Assembly (NCBI RefSeq): GCF_011040385.1
Contig: NZ_JAAIKB010000001.1
Location: 868,001-932,000, forward strand
From: Falsiroseomonas algicola
Lineage (GTDB): Bacteria; Pseudomonadota; Alphaproteobacteria; Acetobacterales; Acetobacteraceae
Direction: 5' to 3'
Length of the DNA stretch: 64,000 nucleotides
In this document: positions 15,055-23,513 of the stretch, in pieces
Layout: each line of letters starts with the position of its first letter
Position numbering within the stretch: the first letter of the stretch is position 1
Program-made: the position numbers and the translations under genes
The notes under the pieces: model-generated
The model's database searches: none
What the model saw: only the letters and a program-made list of their open reading frames with translations
Told to the model about the DNA's origin: nothing

Positions 15055-16599
15055 ATGGCCGCAGCACAGCAACGCTCACTCGGTGACCGCGAGCGATTCG
15101 TCGCCTTCGCCTTCGCCGCGGCAGACCTGCTGGTCGAGGTCGGGGCCGATGGCCGCATCACCTTCGCCGCCGGCGCCTTCCGCGCCCGCCTCAACCGCAC
15201 CCCGGAAAGCCTGATCGGCCGCGACGCCGCCGATGTGCTGGCGCCGGAGGATCGCGGCCCCTTCCAGACCGCCCTCGCCCTGCTGCCGCCGCATGGGCGG
15301 CTCGGCCCCACCGCCTTCCGCCTGGCCGATCCCGGCCGCACCGTCTTCTCCGTCTCCGGCCTGCAGCTCGCCAGCGCCGATGCCGGGCAGCGCCTCTGCC
15401 TCGCCTTCGCTCCCATGCCCGCGCCGCCGGAACTCCGCGCCAGCGACAGCCAGGTCCTGCTGCGGGAAGCGACCCAGCAGCTCCGCGCCGGCGGCCCGGT
15501 GAAGCTCGGCCTCGTGGAGGTGAAGGGCGTGGCGGGGACGGAAGCCGAGCAGCGCATCGACCAGTTGCTCGGCCAGCCCGTCGGCGGCGCCATCGCCGCG
15601 CGCCTCGCCCCCGGCCGCTACGGCGTCGTGCCGGATGAGGGCGGCGCCCTGCCCGACCTCTGCGACGTCGCCAAGCAGCTTGAATCCCTGCTGGGGCCGG
15701 AGAAGGACCGGGTAGCCATCGTCGCCACGCCGATCGACCTGGCGACGGCTGGCCTGACCCCCGCCCAGGCCGCCCGCGCGCTCCGCCATGGCCTGGCCGC
15801 CTTTGCCCGCTTCGGCGCCGATGGGCTGCGGGATGCCGGATTCGCCGATGGCCTCGGCGGCGTCGTCGCCCGCGTCACCTCCCGCGCCGCCGCGCTGCGC
15901 CGCACCGTCGCCGAACGCCGCTTCCGGCTCGACTTCCAGCCCATCGTGGACCTGGAAACCCGCCAGCTGCACCACCACGAGGCGCTGATGCGCCTCGAGC
16001 ACGGCGTGCTCGAACCCGGCGAGGGCCCGCAGGATTTCATCGCGCTGGCCGAGACCATCGGCCTGACGGAGGATCTCGACCTCGCCGTCGCCTCCATGGC
16101 CATCGCCGCCGCCAATGCGGTGCCGGAGGGCCAGCACCTCGCCTTCAACATCTCGGGCCTCTCCACCCAGTCCCGCAGCTTCCGCACCCGCCTGCTGGCG
16201 CTGCTGGACCGCGACCCGAGGGGCGCGCGGCGCGTGATGGTGGAACTGACCGAAAGCGCCGAGATCGAGGATGAGGATGCCGCCGCCGCCACGCTCCGCG
16301 CGCTGCGGGCCCGCGGCGTGCCCGTCTGCATCGATGATTTCGGCGCCGGCGCCGCCGCCTTCCGCTACCTGAAATCCTTCCCGACCGACTATGTGAAGGT
16401 GGATGGCACCTTCGTGCAGGCCGCGCTGACCAGCGAACGCGACCGCAGCTTCGTCGCCGCCATGGTGGACCTCTCGCTGGCCGTCGGCGCCAAGGTGGTG
16501 GCGGAGCGCATCGAGACGGAGGAGGAGGCCGAGGTGATGCGCAGCCTCGGCGTGCATTACGGCCAGGGCTGGCTGTTCGGCAGGCCCGGCCCGCTGTAG
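15055..16599 (+). CDS. EAL-domain cyclic-di-GMP phosphodiesterase with PAS-like N-terminus
   Basis: A 514-residue soluble protein. Residues about 15-125 form a PAS-like sensor (VGADGRITFAAGAF, SLIGRDAADVLAPED). About 280-510 is an EAL domain with the catalytic set apparently intact: EALMRLE, FNISG, ELTESAEIED, IDDFGAGAAAF, KVDGTFV, AERIETEEE and YGQGWLFGRP. It should hydrolyse c-di-GMP to pGpG, opposing the diguanylate cyclases at 918 and 21195. The stretch between (about 130-270) resembles a degenerate, inactive GGDEF region, though no motif remains. Confidence 0.85.
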   Translation: MAAAQQRSLGDRERFVAFAFAAADLLVEVGADGRITFAAGAFRARLNRTPESLIGRDAADVLAPEDRGPFQTALALLPPHGRLGPTAFRLADPGRTVFSVSGLQLASADAGQRLCLAFAPMPAPPELRASDSQVLLREATQQLRAGGPVKLGLVEVKGVAGTEAEQRIDQLLGQPVGGAIAARLAPGRYGVVPDEGGALPDLCDVAKQLESLLGPEKDRVAIVATPIDLATAGLTPAQAARALRHGLAAFARFGADGLRDAGFADGLGGVVARVTSRAAALRRTVAERRFRLDFQPIVDLETRQLHHHEALMRLEHGVLEPGEGPQDFIALAETIGLTEDLDLAVASMAIAAANAVPEGQHLAFNISGLSTQSRSFRTRLLALLDRDPRGARRVMVELTESAEIEDEDAAAATLRALRARGVPVCIDDFGAGAAAFRYLKSFPTDYVKVDGTFVQAALTSERDRSFVAAMVDLSLAVGAKVVAERIETEEEAEVMRSLGVHYGQGWLFGRPGPL

Positions 16600-16607
16600 C
16601 AGGCGCC

Positions 16608-17078
16608 ATGCGCCGCGCTTTGCTTCTTCTGCTCCTGCTGCCGGCCGTCGCCCAGGCGGAAGAGCCGCGACTGGCCCTGCCGGTGACGCCCGCCTGCATC
16701 TCCTCCCCCTTCGGCCCGCGGAACCTGCCGAATCCCCGCGCCTCCGGCGACCACAGGGGGATCGACATCCCCGCCCCGGCGGGCGCCTGGGTCCGCGCCG
16801 CCGCCGCCGGCACCGTCACCAGCATCCGCCGCACCCGCGCCGGCACGGGGCTGGAGGTGGAGCTGCGCCACGCCGATGGGCTGGTGACCCGCTACGCCCA
16901 TCTCGGCACCGTCGCCCCCGCCCTCGCCAATGGCCGCCGCCGCCTGGCGGAGGGCGAGGCCCTGGGCCGCATCGGCCGCACCGGCATCACGACGGGGACG
17001 CATCTGCATCTGGAAGTGCTGCGGGAGGGGCGGCACCTGGACCCCGCGCCCTTCTTCGCGATCGAGGCCTGCCGGTGA
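16608..17078 (+). CDS. Secreted M23-family metallopeptidase
   Basis: A 156-residue LytM/peptidase M23 protein. It has a signal peptide (MRRALLLLLLLPAVAQAEE) and the zinc site as HRGIDIPAPAG plus GTHLHLEV; the G-rich SPFGPRNLP segment is also typical. These enzymes cleave peptide cross-links of murein in the periplasm, or act as amidase activators when degenerate. Both zinc motifs are intact, so activity is likely. It starts 8 bp after the EAL gene, so the two may share a transcript. Confidence 0.88.
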   Translation: MRRALLLLLLLPAVAQAEEPRLALPVTPACISSPFGPRNLPNPRASGDHRGIDIPAPAGAWVRAAAAGTVTSIRRTRAGTGLEVELRHADGLVTRYAHLGTVAPALANGRRRLAEGEALGRIGRTGITTGTHLHLEVLREGRHLDPAPFFAIEACR

Positions 17079-17156
17079 GGCGATAGCCCCCGGGGCTTGC
17101 CTTGCACCACGCGCGGAATGTCTGATGGCCGCGACGGCGCCACCGGAGCACAGCCG

Positions 17157-17930
17157 ATGAACATCGCCAGGGACGCTTACGAAGAACTGTGCCGCGTCCG
17201 CGATGCACTCTATTCCGCCCCAGAGGACGGGCCGGAACGGTCAGAGCTTCACATGGACTACCTCCGTGCTCGCTTACGGCTATTCAAGCGAGCCGAACCC
17301 ATGTTCCCCGCCCTTGAACGTATCCCCGCCATGAATCGACGCTTCTTCGTCATGGGTCCGGTCTGGGACTGGCTTGAAGGGGCGCCTGGCGAGGATCTCG
17401 ATCGGATTCACGGGAGCTATGGCCGCGGCTGGGACGCATGTCGCCACCGGCCTCCCCTCCGCCTTGTGCCCAGCCGTGGCCTCCGACTGAACGACGGTCG
17501 CCCGCCGACCCTACTGGCCGTTGTCGGGCTTGATGGCGCCCACATCCTGCCGCGGCCGCTGCTGGATGTCTGGCAAAGCTTCGATCCCGCCGCGCTCGAC
17601 ATCCTGCCGGTCCACGTCGAAGGTCTTCGCGACCAGTCCGAGCCGGAGGGCTACTTCTGCGTCGACATCATTCGCTGCCTGCCGGCCTTCGACCTTGCGG
17701 CCATGGATGTCTTCGCCTTTCGCCCGCCGAAGCCTCTTTCCGACACCGTCGAGTACTTTCCCCACCCCAGGGTCTTCGCGCTGCGCGACGATTTGCCGGC
17801 TGAGGGCGTCCATCTGTTCCGGGACCTGAACTGGCGCGGGACCTACTTCGTCTCCGCCGAACTCCGCCAGGCCTGTCTGGATGCCGGCTTCACCGACCTG
17901 CCGCTGCGCCCGCCGCAAACGCCGGAGTAG
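17157..17930 (+). CDS. Putative DUF1629/Imm11-like immunity protein
   Basis: A 257-residue soluble protein of lower GC bias than its neighbours. The C-terminal half ends VFALRDDLPAEGVHLFRDLNWRGTYFVSAELRQACLDAGFTDL, resembling the heading-to-end pattern of DUF1629/Imm11 immunity proteins (a fate-of-ligand strand, a surface Arg, vSe-lr-a, a final tG/l motif). The assignment is from memory of the pattern and is tentative. GGAG lies 8 bp before the ATG at 17157. No toxin gene is adjacent, so it would be an orphan immunity gene. Otherwise unknown. Confidence 0.55.
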   Translation: MNIARDAYEELCRVRDALYSAPEDGPERSELHMDYLRARLRLFKRAEPMFPALERIPAMNRRFFVMGPVWDWLEGAPGEDLDRIHGSYGRGWDACRHRPPLRLVPSRGLRLNDGRPPTLLAVVGLDGAHILPRPLLDVWQSFDPAALDILPVHVEGLRDQSEPEGYFCVDIIRCLPAFDLAAMDVFAFRPPKPLSDTVEYFPHPRVFALRDDLPAEGVHLFRDLNWRGTYFVSAELRQACLDAGFTDLPLRPPQTPE

Positions 17931-18052
17931 TCCTGACCACCCGCCGATTCCGCTGGCGCCCGGCTATCTGTTTTTGTTATGTTCCGGAAATCACGCACCC
18001 CTATTGCGTCCGCCGCCCGCCCCTGAGCCCCGAACGCCCGCCGGAGGCACCG

Positions 18053-18121
18053 CGAAAACGGTGCTAAACGCGCATAAACGGCATAATCGGCTTAAACGGG
18101 TTAGCGACTAAAAAGCCACAC
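18053..18121. repeat. 65-bp A-tract repeat, copy A
   Basis: This element matches 56181-56249 at 59 of 65 positions, plus ACAC beyond. A-tracts recur about every 9-10 bp. It contains the dyad TTAG-CGA-CTAA and the outer pairing GGCTT/AAGCC. It fills the convergent gap between the immunity-like gene and dctM and ends exactly at the dctM stop codon, as copy B ends close to the ligase stop. Function unknown. Confidence 0.8.
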
Positions 18122-19402
18122 TCACCCGCCATACCCCGCCTGCCGCGGCAGCCACAGCGCGATCTCCGGGAAGGCGATCAGCATCGCGGTCCCGAAGGCC
18201 AGCATCAGCATGTAGGGGTAGATGCTGCGGTTCACCTCCGACAGCGGCGCGCCGGTGATCGCCTTGATCACCACCAGGTTCAGCGCCACGGGCGGGGAGA
18301 TCAGCGCCATCTCCAGGCTCAAGGTCAGCAGGATGCCGTACCAGACCTTGTCGATGCCGAGCGTGTCCAGCAGCGGCAGGATCGCCGGCATGGTCAGCAG
18401 GATGATGGAGAAGCTCTCCAGCACCAGCCCCAGGACGAAGAGCAGCACCATCATCGCGATCAGGAAGCCCGTGCGCCCCAGCCCCAGGTCGGCCACGAGC
18501 TTCGTCAGTTCCTGCGGCACCTGCAGCTTGGTCAGCATGAAGCCATAGATCGCGGCCCCCGCGATGATCATCAGCAGCATGGCGGAGGTGCGCGTCGCCT
18601 CCTCCACCCCCTGCACCACGTCCCGCCAGGTCAGCGTGCGGTAGATCAGCCCCGCGATCAGCAGCGCATAGAGCGTCCCCGTCCCCGCCGCCTCCGTCGC
18701 GGTGAAGACGCCCATGTAGATGCCGCCGAGCACGAAGATCGGCAGGCTGAGCGACCAGCCCGCCCGGGCCAGCGCGTGATGCGCCGCCTCCGGCACCTTC
18801 TCATCGGCCGGCACCACGGCCTTGCCTTCCGTGATGAAGCAGTAGCCCGCGAACATCGCCGCCATCAGCAGCCCCGGGATCAGCCCCGCGAGGAACAGCG
18901 CGGCGACCGAGGTCTCCGTGACATAGGCGTAGAGCACCATCGGCGCCGAGGGCGGGATGAGGATGCCGAGCGTGCCGCCGCCCGCCACGACGCCGAAGGC
19001 GCCCCGGCGGGACATGCCGTATCGCAGCATCTGCGGGATGGCGATCTTGCCGATGGTCAGCGCGGTCGCGACGGAGGATCCGCTGATGGCCGCGAAGATC
19101 GTGCAGGCCGCGACGGTCGCGATGCCGACGCCGCCGCGCACCTTGCGCATCAGCGCGAAGGCCGCGGCGTAGAGGTCCTCCACCACCCGCCCGCGCACCA
19201 TGATATGCGCCATCAGCATGAAGAGCGGGATGGCCACCAGCAGGTAGCCATCGAGCTTGCCGATCACCATCTCGCCCAGCGCCGGCACGCCGCCTTCGAG
19301 GGCGATCAGCACGCCGAGCGGCAGCAGGAACAGCGCCGCGAACATCGGCATGCCGAGGTAGAGCAGGCCGATCAGCGCGGCGAGCAGCAGAAGGAAGGTC
19401 AC
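18122..19402 (-). CDS. dctM: TRAP transporter large permease (DctM family)
   Basis: A 426-residue inner-membrane protein with about 12 hydrophobic segments, the transport-channel subunit of a TRAP uptake system that uses an ion gradient. Family signatures include MAALIGLLYLGMPMFAALFLLP-like start, SGSSVATALTIGKIAIPQM, GGTLGILIPPSAPMVLYAYV and the C-terminal ISPPVALNLVVIK. It starts at a GTG (19402), 4 bp after the dctQ stop, in the order dctP-dctQ-dctM on the minus strand. The ligand is unknown; carboxylates are usual. Confidence 0.93.
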   Translation of the reverse strand: MTFLLLLAALIGLLYLGMPMFAALFLLPLGVLIALEGGVPALGEMVIGKLDGYLLVAIPLFMLMAHIMVRGRVVEDLYAAAFALMRKVRGGVGIATVAACTIFAAISGSSVATALTIGKIAIPQMLRYGMSRRGAFGVVAGGGTLGILIPPSAPMVLYAYVTETSVAALFLAGLIPGLLMAAMFAGYCFITEGKAVVPADEKVPEAAHHALARAGWSLSLPIFVLGGIYMGVFTATEAAGTGTLYALLIAGLIYRTLTWRDVVQGVEEATRTSAMLLMIIAGAAIYGFMLTKLQVPQELTKLVADLGLGRTGFLIAMMVLLFVLGLVLESFSIILLTMPAILPLLDTLGIDKVWYGILLTLSLEMALISPPVALNLVVIKAITGAPLSEVNRSIYPYMLMLAFGTAMLIAFPEIALWLPRQAGYGG

Positions 19403-19406
19403 GCGT

Positions 19407-19949
19407 TCACTCCCCGCGCGCCAGCGTGTCGCGCGGCAATTCCTCGTCGCCCGTCGGCAGGTGTTCGGGCGTGCCGCCCAGCGCCAGCACCAGCGTCTGC
19501 ACCAGCGCCACCAGCAGCAGCAGCCCGGCGCCGATGGGCAGCAGCAGCTGGATCCACCATTCCGGCACGCCCTCGATATCCGTCATCATGCCGACCATCA
19601 GGCTGAACTCGATGGCCTCCCACCCGGCCTTCAGCAACACGGCGGCCACGATGGCGACGCTGATGGTGCCGATGAGATGCGCGATGCGCGCGATGCGGGG
19701 GCCGAGCTTCGTCACCGCGATGTCGACGCCGATATGCTCGAAGCGCCGCTGCGCCTCCGGCGCCGCCAGCATCACCAGGCCCAGCACCAGCCAGCCCGCC
19801 ACCTTGTCCACCCAGGGCTGCGGCGCGCCGAAGGCGTAGCGCATCAGCACGGAGTAGCCGACCAGGAACAGGCAGGTCACGGTCGCCACCGACCCGATGG
19901 CGACCGCGATCCGGCTGAGCCCCGCGACCAGGCGCTGCAGCGGGATCAC
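19407..19949 (-). CDS. dctQ: TRAP transporter small permease (DctQ family)
   Basis: A 180-residue membrane protein with four hydrophobic segments and the DctQ pattern VLMRYAFGAPQPWVDKVAGWLVLGLVMLAAPEAQRRFEHIGVD, in which the RY.F....W.dE-type motif and the G/H-hI-vd end are typical. It scaffolds the large permease. Its GTG start overlaps the dctP stop (GTGA), indicating translational coupling. Confidence 0.9.
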   Translation of the reverse strand: MIPLQRLVAGLSRIAVAIGSVATVTCLFLVGYSVLMRYAFGAPQPWVDKVAGWLVLGLVMLAAPEAQRRFEHIGVDIAVTKLGPRIARIAHLIGTISVAIVAAVLLKAGWEAIEFSLMVGMMTDIEGVPEWWIQLLLPIGAGLLLLVALVQTLVLALGGTPEHLPTGDEELPRDTLARGE

Positions 19950-20959
19950 GCCGCGCGAATGGCGCGCAGCAGGTCGAGGATGCGCGCACCCCCTTCCGGC
20001 GCGATGCGCAGGAAGGCGTCGATCACGGGCTGCTGCATGGCGCCGCGCCAGGTCGCGAGTTCCTGCGGCGTCTGCTCATGGATCGTCATGCCGCGGGCGC
20101 GGAGTTCCGTCACCGCCGCCGCCGCCGTCTCCTCCGTCACGCGCAGCTGGTCCTGCTCCGCCTTGCGCGCGGCCGCGTCGATCGCCGCGCGATGCTCCGC
20201 GCGAAGCCCGTTGTACCAGCGCGGGTTGACGTAGACATGGCTGATGACGGTGAAGTAGGGCGTCACGGTGCCGAAGCGCTGGATCTCGTAGAAGCGGCGC
20301 GACACGGCGGCGGAGAGGTCCGTGAGCCCCGCATCCAGCACGCCGGATTGCAGCGCCTGCGGCACCTCCGGCCCGGGCATGGAGGACGGCGCCGCGCCGA
20401 CGGCCGTCAGCGCATGATCCGTCAGCGCGTTCAGCCCGCGGATCTTGAGGCCCCGGAAATCCTCCAGGTTCACGATCGGCCGGCGGCCACTGGTGAAGAT
20501 GCTCTGGCGCGTGGTGTAGAGCCACATGAGGTTCTTCACCGCGCGGCGCTCCAGCGCCGTCTCCAGGAACTTCGCGGCGTCGCTGCCGGCGAAGCGCTGG
20601 ATGCGCGGGAAATCCGTGAAGAAGTAGGGCACGGTCATCGCGTTCATCTCCGGCAGGGTCGTGCCCCACTGGAAGTTCACGGCGGCCGCCGCCTCGAAGG
20701 ACCCGCGCGCGACGCCCGGGAAGTTCTCCGCCGCGCGGGCCAGCTGCTCCGCCGGGAAGACCTGCACCTGCACCTGGCCGTTGGACCGCGCGGCGACGTC
20801 CTCCGCGAAGCTCGCGATGACGCGGGCATTGTGGTGCGCGGGCGGGAACTGGTGGGACAGCCGCATGGTCACCGCGGCCTGCGCGCGGGCGATGCCCGGC
20901 GCGGCGATGCCCCCGGCGGTGATGGCAGCGGATGCAGCGAGCAAATGGCGGCGGCGCAT
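19946..20959 (-). CDS. dctP: TRAP transporter substrate-binding protein (DctP family)
   Basis: A 337-residue periplasmic binding protein. MRRRHLLAASAAITAGGIAAPGIARAQA is a Tat-like signal peptide. Domain features: LSHQFPPAHHNARVIASFAEDV, the VQVFPAEQL strand, the conserved Arg/Asn segment IVNLEDFRGLKIR, and GAAPSSMPGPEVPQALQSG, matching the DctP consensus for ligand clamping. It captures the substrate and delivers it to DctQM. The ATG at 20959 is preceded by GAGAG. The substrate cannot be told from sequence. Confidence 0.9.
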   Translation of the reverse strand: MRRRHLLAASAAITAGGIAAPGIARAQAAVTMRLSHQFPPAHHNARVIASFAEDVAARSNGQVQVQVFPAEQLARAAENFPGVARGSFEAAAAVNFQWGTTLPEMNAMTVPYFFTDFPRIQRFAGSDAAKFLETALERRAVKNLMWLYTTRQSIFTSGRRPIVNLEDFRGLKIRGLNALTDHALTAVGAAPSSMPGPEVPQALQSGVLDAGLTDLSAAVSRRFYEIQRFGTVTPYFTVISHVYVNPRWYNGLRAEHRAAIDAAARKAEQDQLRVTEETAAAAVTELRARGMTIHEQTPQELATWRGAMQQPVIDAFLRIAPEGGARILDLLRAIRAA

Positions 20960-21042
20960 GGCGTTGTTCTCTCCCCGATCTGGCGGGCGAGGTTTGCGGC
21001 AGCAATCGCCGCCGGTCAACGTCATGCGAGGAGGGAAAAAGG

Positions 21043-21117
<75 letters not shown>

Positions 21118-21194
21118 CACCGCCGGGAAGGCCCGCTCATTAGCGCCCATCCCGGGGGGAGACAAGCCCCCCCGAAGCGGCACCTCCCGGACGC

Positions 21195-22031
21195 ATGACG
21201 ACCGACAATCTCCTCTTCCTGCTGGCGCGGCTGCTGATGGGCGGCCTCTGCGGGTTGGCGGCGGTGCTGGCGCTCTGGCGCCTCGCCGCAGCCGCCCGCG
21301 CCGGGCGGTCGGAGCCGGTGCTGGGGCTGATGGCGCTGGTGCTCGGGATCGGCGTGGCGGAGGCGATCCAGGATGGCTGGTGGAACGTGGTGCAGGCACC
21401 GACGGACCCCATCGGCCTCACCAACTGGCTCTGGATCGGCTTCGACCTGGCGGTGCCGCTGCTGGCGCTGACCGTCGTGCGGGTGATGGCGCAGCGCGAT
21501 GCGGCACTGGCGCGGCTGGCGGCGCTCTCGGTGACGGACCCGCTGACGGGGCTCGCCAACCGCCGCGGCTTCGAGGCCCGGGCGCATGCCGCCATCGCCA
21601 CCTGCCGCCGCCAGGGCCAGCCGATCTGCCTGCTCTCCTTCGACCTCGATCGCTTCAAGCGCATCAATGATGGCTGGGGCCACGCCGCCGGCGACGCCGT
21701 GCTGGCGGGCGCCGCCCGCGCCATGGCGGGACAGCTTCGCGCGGGCGACGTGCTGGGCCGGCTGGGTGGCGAGGAGTTCTCCGCCCTGCTGCCCGCCACG
21801 ACCCTGGCCGAGGCCGCGGCCCTCGCGGAACGCCTGCGCCAGGCCGTCCGCGCGGAAGTCCCCCACCCCGCGGGCGGGGACACGCTCACCACCGTCTCCA
21901 TCGGCGTCGCGCCCCTCGGCCCGGGCGCGCCGGCGGAGAGCCTTGCCGCGGCGCTCGCGGCCTCCGACGCCGCGCTCTATGCGGCGAAGGAGAAGGGCCG
22001 GGACCGGGTGGAGGTGGCGCATGCGGGGTGA
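21195..22031 (+). CDS. Membrane-anchored diguanylate cyclase (GGDEF)
   Basis: A 278-residue protein. The first about 100 residues hold three hydrophobic segments (LLFLLARLLMGGLCGLAAVLALW, VLGLMALVLGIGVAEAI, WIGFDLAVPLLALTVVRV). A GGDEF domain follows from DPLTGLANRRGF to AALYAAKEKGRDRV. The active site is GGEEF near residues 191-195, and RAGD five residues before it is the inhibition site. It makes c-di-GMP at the membrane. The ATG directly follows the tRNA-Val gene upstream. Its stop overlaps a possible GTG start of the next gene. Confidence 0.92.
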   Translation: MTTDNLLFLLARLLMGGLCGLAAVLALWRLAAAARAGRSEPVLGLMALVLGIGVAEAIQDGWWNVVQAPTDPIGLTNWLWIGFDLAVPLLALTVVRVMAQRDAALARLAALSVTDPLTGLANRRGFEARAHAAIATCRRQGQPICLLSFDLDRFKRINDGWGHAAGDAVLAGAARAMAGQLRAGDVLGRLGGEEFSALLPATTLAEAAALAERLRQAVRAEVPHPAGGDTLTTVSIGVAPLGPGAPAESLAAALAASDAALYAAKEKGRDRVEVAHAG

Positions 22032-22066
22032 CAGCAACGCCCGCGCTGTGGCTTGATTGGAAGCTC

Positions 22067-22942
22067 ATGGACCTCCCCCTCAAGACCGAGGCGCCCGCCG
22101 CGGACACGCCGCCCTTCCGGGTGGCGCGGCCGGATCGCCAGACCGTGCCGCTCGTCTTCGCCAGCCCGCATAGCGGCACCAACTACAGCCCGGCCTTCCT
22201 CGCCAATGCGCGGCTGGACCCGACGGCGCTGCGCCGCAGCGAGGACAGCTTCGTCGATGAGCTCTTCGCCGCCGCCCCCGCCTACGGCGCGCCGCTGCTG
22301 ACCGCCACCTTCCCCCGCGTCTATTGCGACGCGAACCGGGAGCCGTGGGAGCTCGATCCCACCATGTTCGATGGCCCCCTCCCCGCCTGGGTGAACAGCG
22401 CCAGCCCCCGCGTCGGCGCCGGGCTCGGCACCATCGCCCGCGTGGTGGCGAGCGGCGAGCCCGTCTATCGCCACAAGCTGCCCTTCGCGGAGGCCGAGGA
22501 CCGCGTGCGGCGCTGCTGGCAGCCCTATCACGCCGCGCTGGGCGAGCTGATCGCCGACACGCGCGCGCAATTCGGCCTCTGCCTGCTGATCGATTGCCAC
22601 TCCATGCCGGCCCATCCCGCCCATGGCAGCAACCCCGCCGACTTCGTCCTCGGCGATGCCCATGGCACCGCCTGCGCGCCGCGCGCGACGCGGCTGGTGG
22701 AGGAGACGCTGTCCGGCATGGGCTACCGCGTGCGCCGCAACGACCCCTATGCCGGCGGCTACGTGACACGCCACTACGGCCGCCCGAGGGAAGCCGTGCA
22801 CGCGCTGCAGATCGAGATCGCGCGGAGCCTCTACATGGACGAGGCGCGGGTGGAGCGGGCGCCGGGGATGGGGCCGCTGATCCGCGACCTGAAGCGGCTG
22901 ATCAGCGTGCTGGCCGCCACGGACTGGACGTTTCTGCGCTGA
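22067..22942 (+). CDS. N-formylglutamate amidohydrolase family protein
   Basis: A 291-residue (from 22067) hydrolase of the N-formylglutamate amidohydrolase family (HutG-like), which releases formate or a similar acyl group from glutamate at the end of histidine breakdown. Motifs: VFASPHSGTNY, DSFVDELF, FPRVYCDANREPWELDPTMF, YRHKLPF, LLIDCHSMPAHPA and NDPYAGGYVTRHYGRP. No other hut genes are nearby. The start is uncertain: GTG at 22028 overlaps the previous stop (GTGA, coupling possible), while the ATG at 22067 has only GGAAG very close upstream. Confidence 0.8.
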   Translation: MDLPLKTEAPAADTPPFRVARPDRQTVPLVFASPHSGTNYSPAFLANARLDPTALRRSEDSFVDELFAAAPAYGAPLLTATFPRVYCDANREPWELDPTMFDGPLPAWVNSASPRVGAGLGTIARVVASGEPVYRHKLPFAEAEDRVRRCWQPYHAALGELIADTRAQFGLCLLIDCHSMPAHPAHGSNPADFVLGDAHGTACAPRATRLVEETLSGMGYRVRRNDPYAGGYVTRHYGRPREAVHALQIEIARSLYMDEARVERAPGMGPLIRDLKRLISVLAATDWTFLR

Positions 22943-23029
22943 TATCCGCATCCAGCCGGGAGGCGCCGGCCTAAGCGGTTTCTCAGAGTAACCGCCTAAC
23001 TCCTTGATGTGCGCCGCCGACGCGCGGGC

Positions 23030-23059
23030 AAAAAAAAGGCGGTCCCGCGAGGGACCGCC
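23030..23059 (-). terminator. Rho-independent terminator of the minus-strand RNA
   Basis: On the minus strand GGCGGTCCC, tetraloop (TCGC), GGGACCGCC form a perfect 9-bp GC-rich stem (23059-23038), followed immediately by eight T residues (23037-23030). This is the clearest intrinsic terminator in the window. No minus-strand protein gene lies upstream within 400 bp, which implies a short non-coding transcript. Confidence 0.85.
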
Positions 23060-23119
23060 GAGTTTAGGGAGGAAACGTCCAAGAAAGACAGACAACTCGG
23101 CGGTGCCGTGTTGCTGCGA
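23030..23119 (-). ncRNA. Candidate ~90-nt small RNA with anti-Shine-Dalgarno loop
   Basis: A transcript predicted from a minus-strand promoter at 23153-23125 would start near 23119 and end at the T-run near 23030. Its first stem pairs ACCGCCGAGTT (23104-23094) with AACTCGGCGGT (23064-23054), 11 perfect bp, and displays a 29-nt loop with CCTCCC, complementary to ribosome binding sites. The 3' strand of this stem shares GGCGGT with the terminator stem, so the two structures compete. Loops with CCUCCC are known in alphaproteobacterial sRNAs (for example the ar14 class). No homologue is claimed. Confidence 0.6.
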
Positions 23120-23124
23120 TGCAC

Positions 23125-23153
23125 AAAATAGGGATGACCTGACCTGCCCGCAA
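23125..23153 (-). promoter_or_regulatory. Promoter of the small RNA, with flanking dyad
   Basis: On the minus strand TTGCGG (23153-23148) and TATTTT (23130-23125) are separated by exactly 17 bp. Just upstream, AGGTC-AAAAA-GACCT (23167-23153) is an inverted repeat touching the -35 box and could be an operator. The region is locally AT-rich. Confidence 0.5.
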
Positions 23154-23167
23154 GGTCTTTTTGACCT

Positions 23168-23513
23168 CGCAGCACAGCCATGCATCCAGCGCATGAAAAC
23201 GTTAACAGCCTGCGCCCAGCGCTTAACAAACGCCTACGCCATCATCCGAAAGGATGCATTGGCAGCAAGCTTTGCTCACCTCTGGTGCAACGCTCTGCCG
23301 GTGACTAGGACCGGATCCACCGCGATCAGCCCCGCCGGGCCACCGGTCGCGGCCTTGCCGGCCGCGACTCGCGCCTCCGCCCCACCGGGTCGCCGCATCG
23401 CGGACCGAAGCGGCAGGCCATCGAATGCGCAGGATCGGTCAAGCCATCCGGCCTTGTCGCGCTCGCCCGGCGCACCCAACCTCCGCGCCGTGACGCCGCG
23501 CCGGGATCGACGC
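23168..23513. other. Gap without a recognised gene
   Basis: This stretch upstream of the small RNA and of the MGMT-like gene holds no supported gene. It is AT-rich up to about 23285, with a small dyad CATCC-GAAA-GGATG near 23244, then becomes GC-rich. No terminator or clear repeat was seen. Confidence 0.4.

Noticed and set aside
17970-17984. A LexA-like box (GTTT-N7-GTTC) upstream of A-tract copy A, and a similar one at 56131-56145 upstream of copy B
   Set aside because: Each has a mismatch, the spacing to the repeat differs (69 and 36 bp), and both are in convergent gaps with no promoter to control.
18122-20959. TRAP genes as a possible sialic acid or taurine system
   Set aside because: Nothing in the binding protein or neighbours fixes the ligand; no linked catabolic genes.
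23004-23513. An N-terminal extension of the MGMT-like gene reaching into the small-RNA region
   Set aside because: It begins at a TTG without Shine-Dalgarno, crosses the terminator hairpin and has no family match; the family start is 23514.
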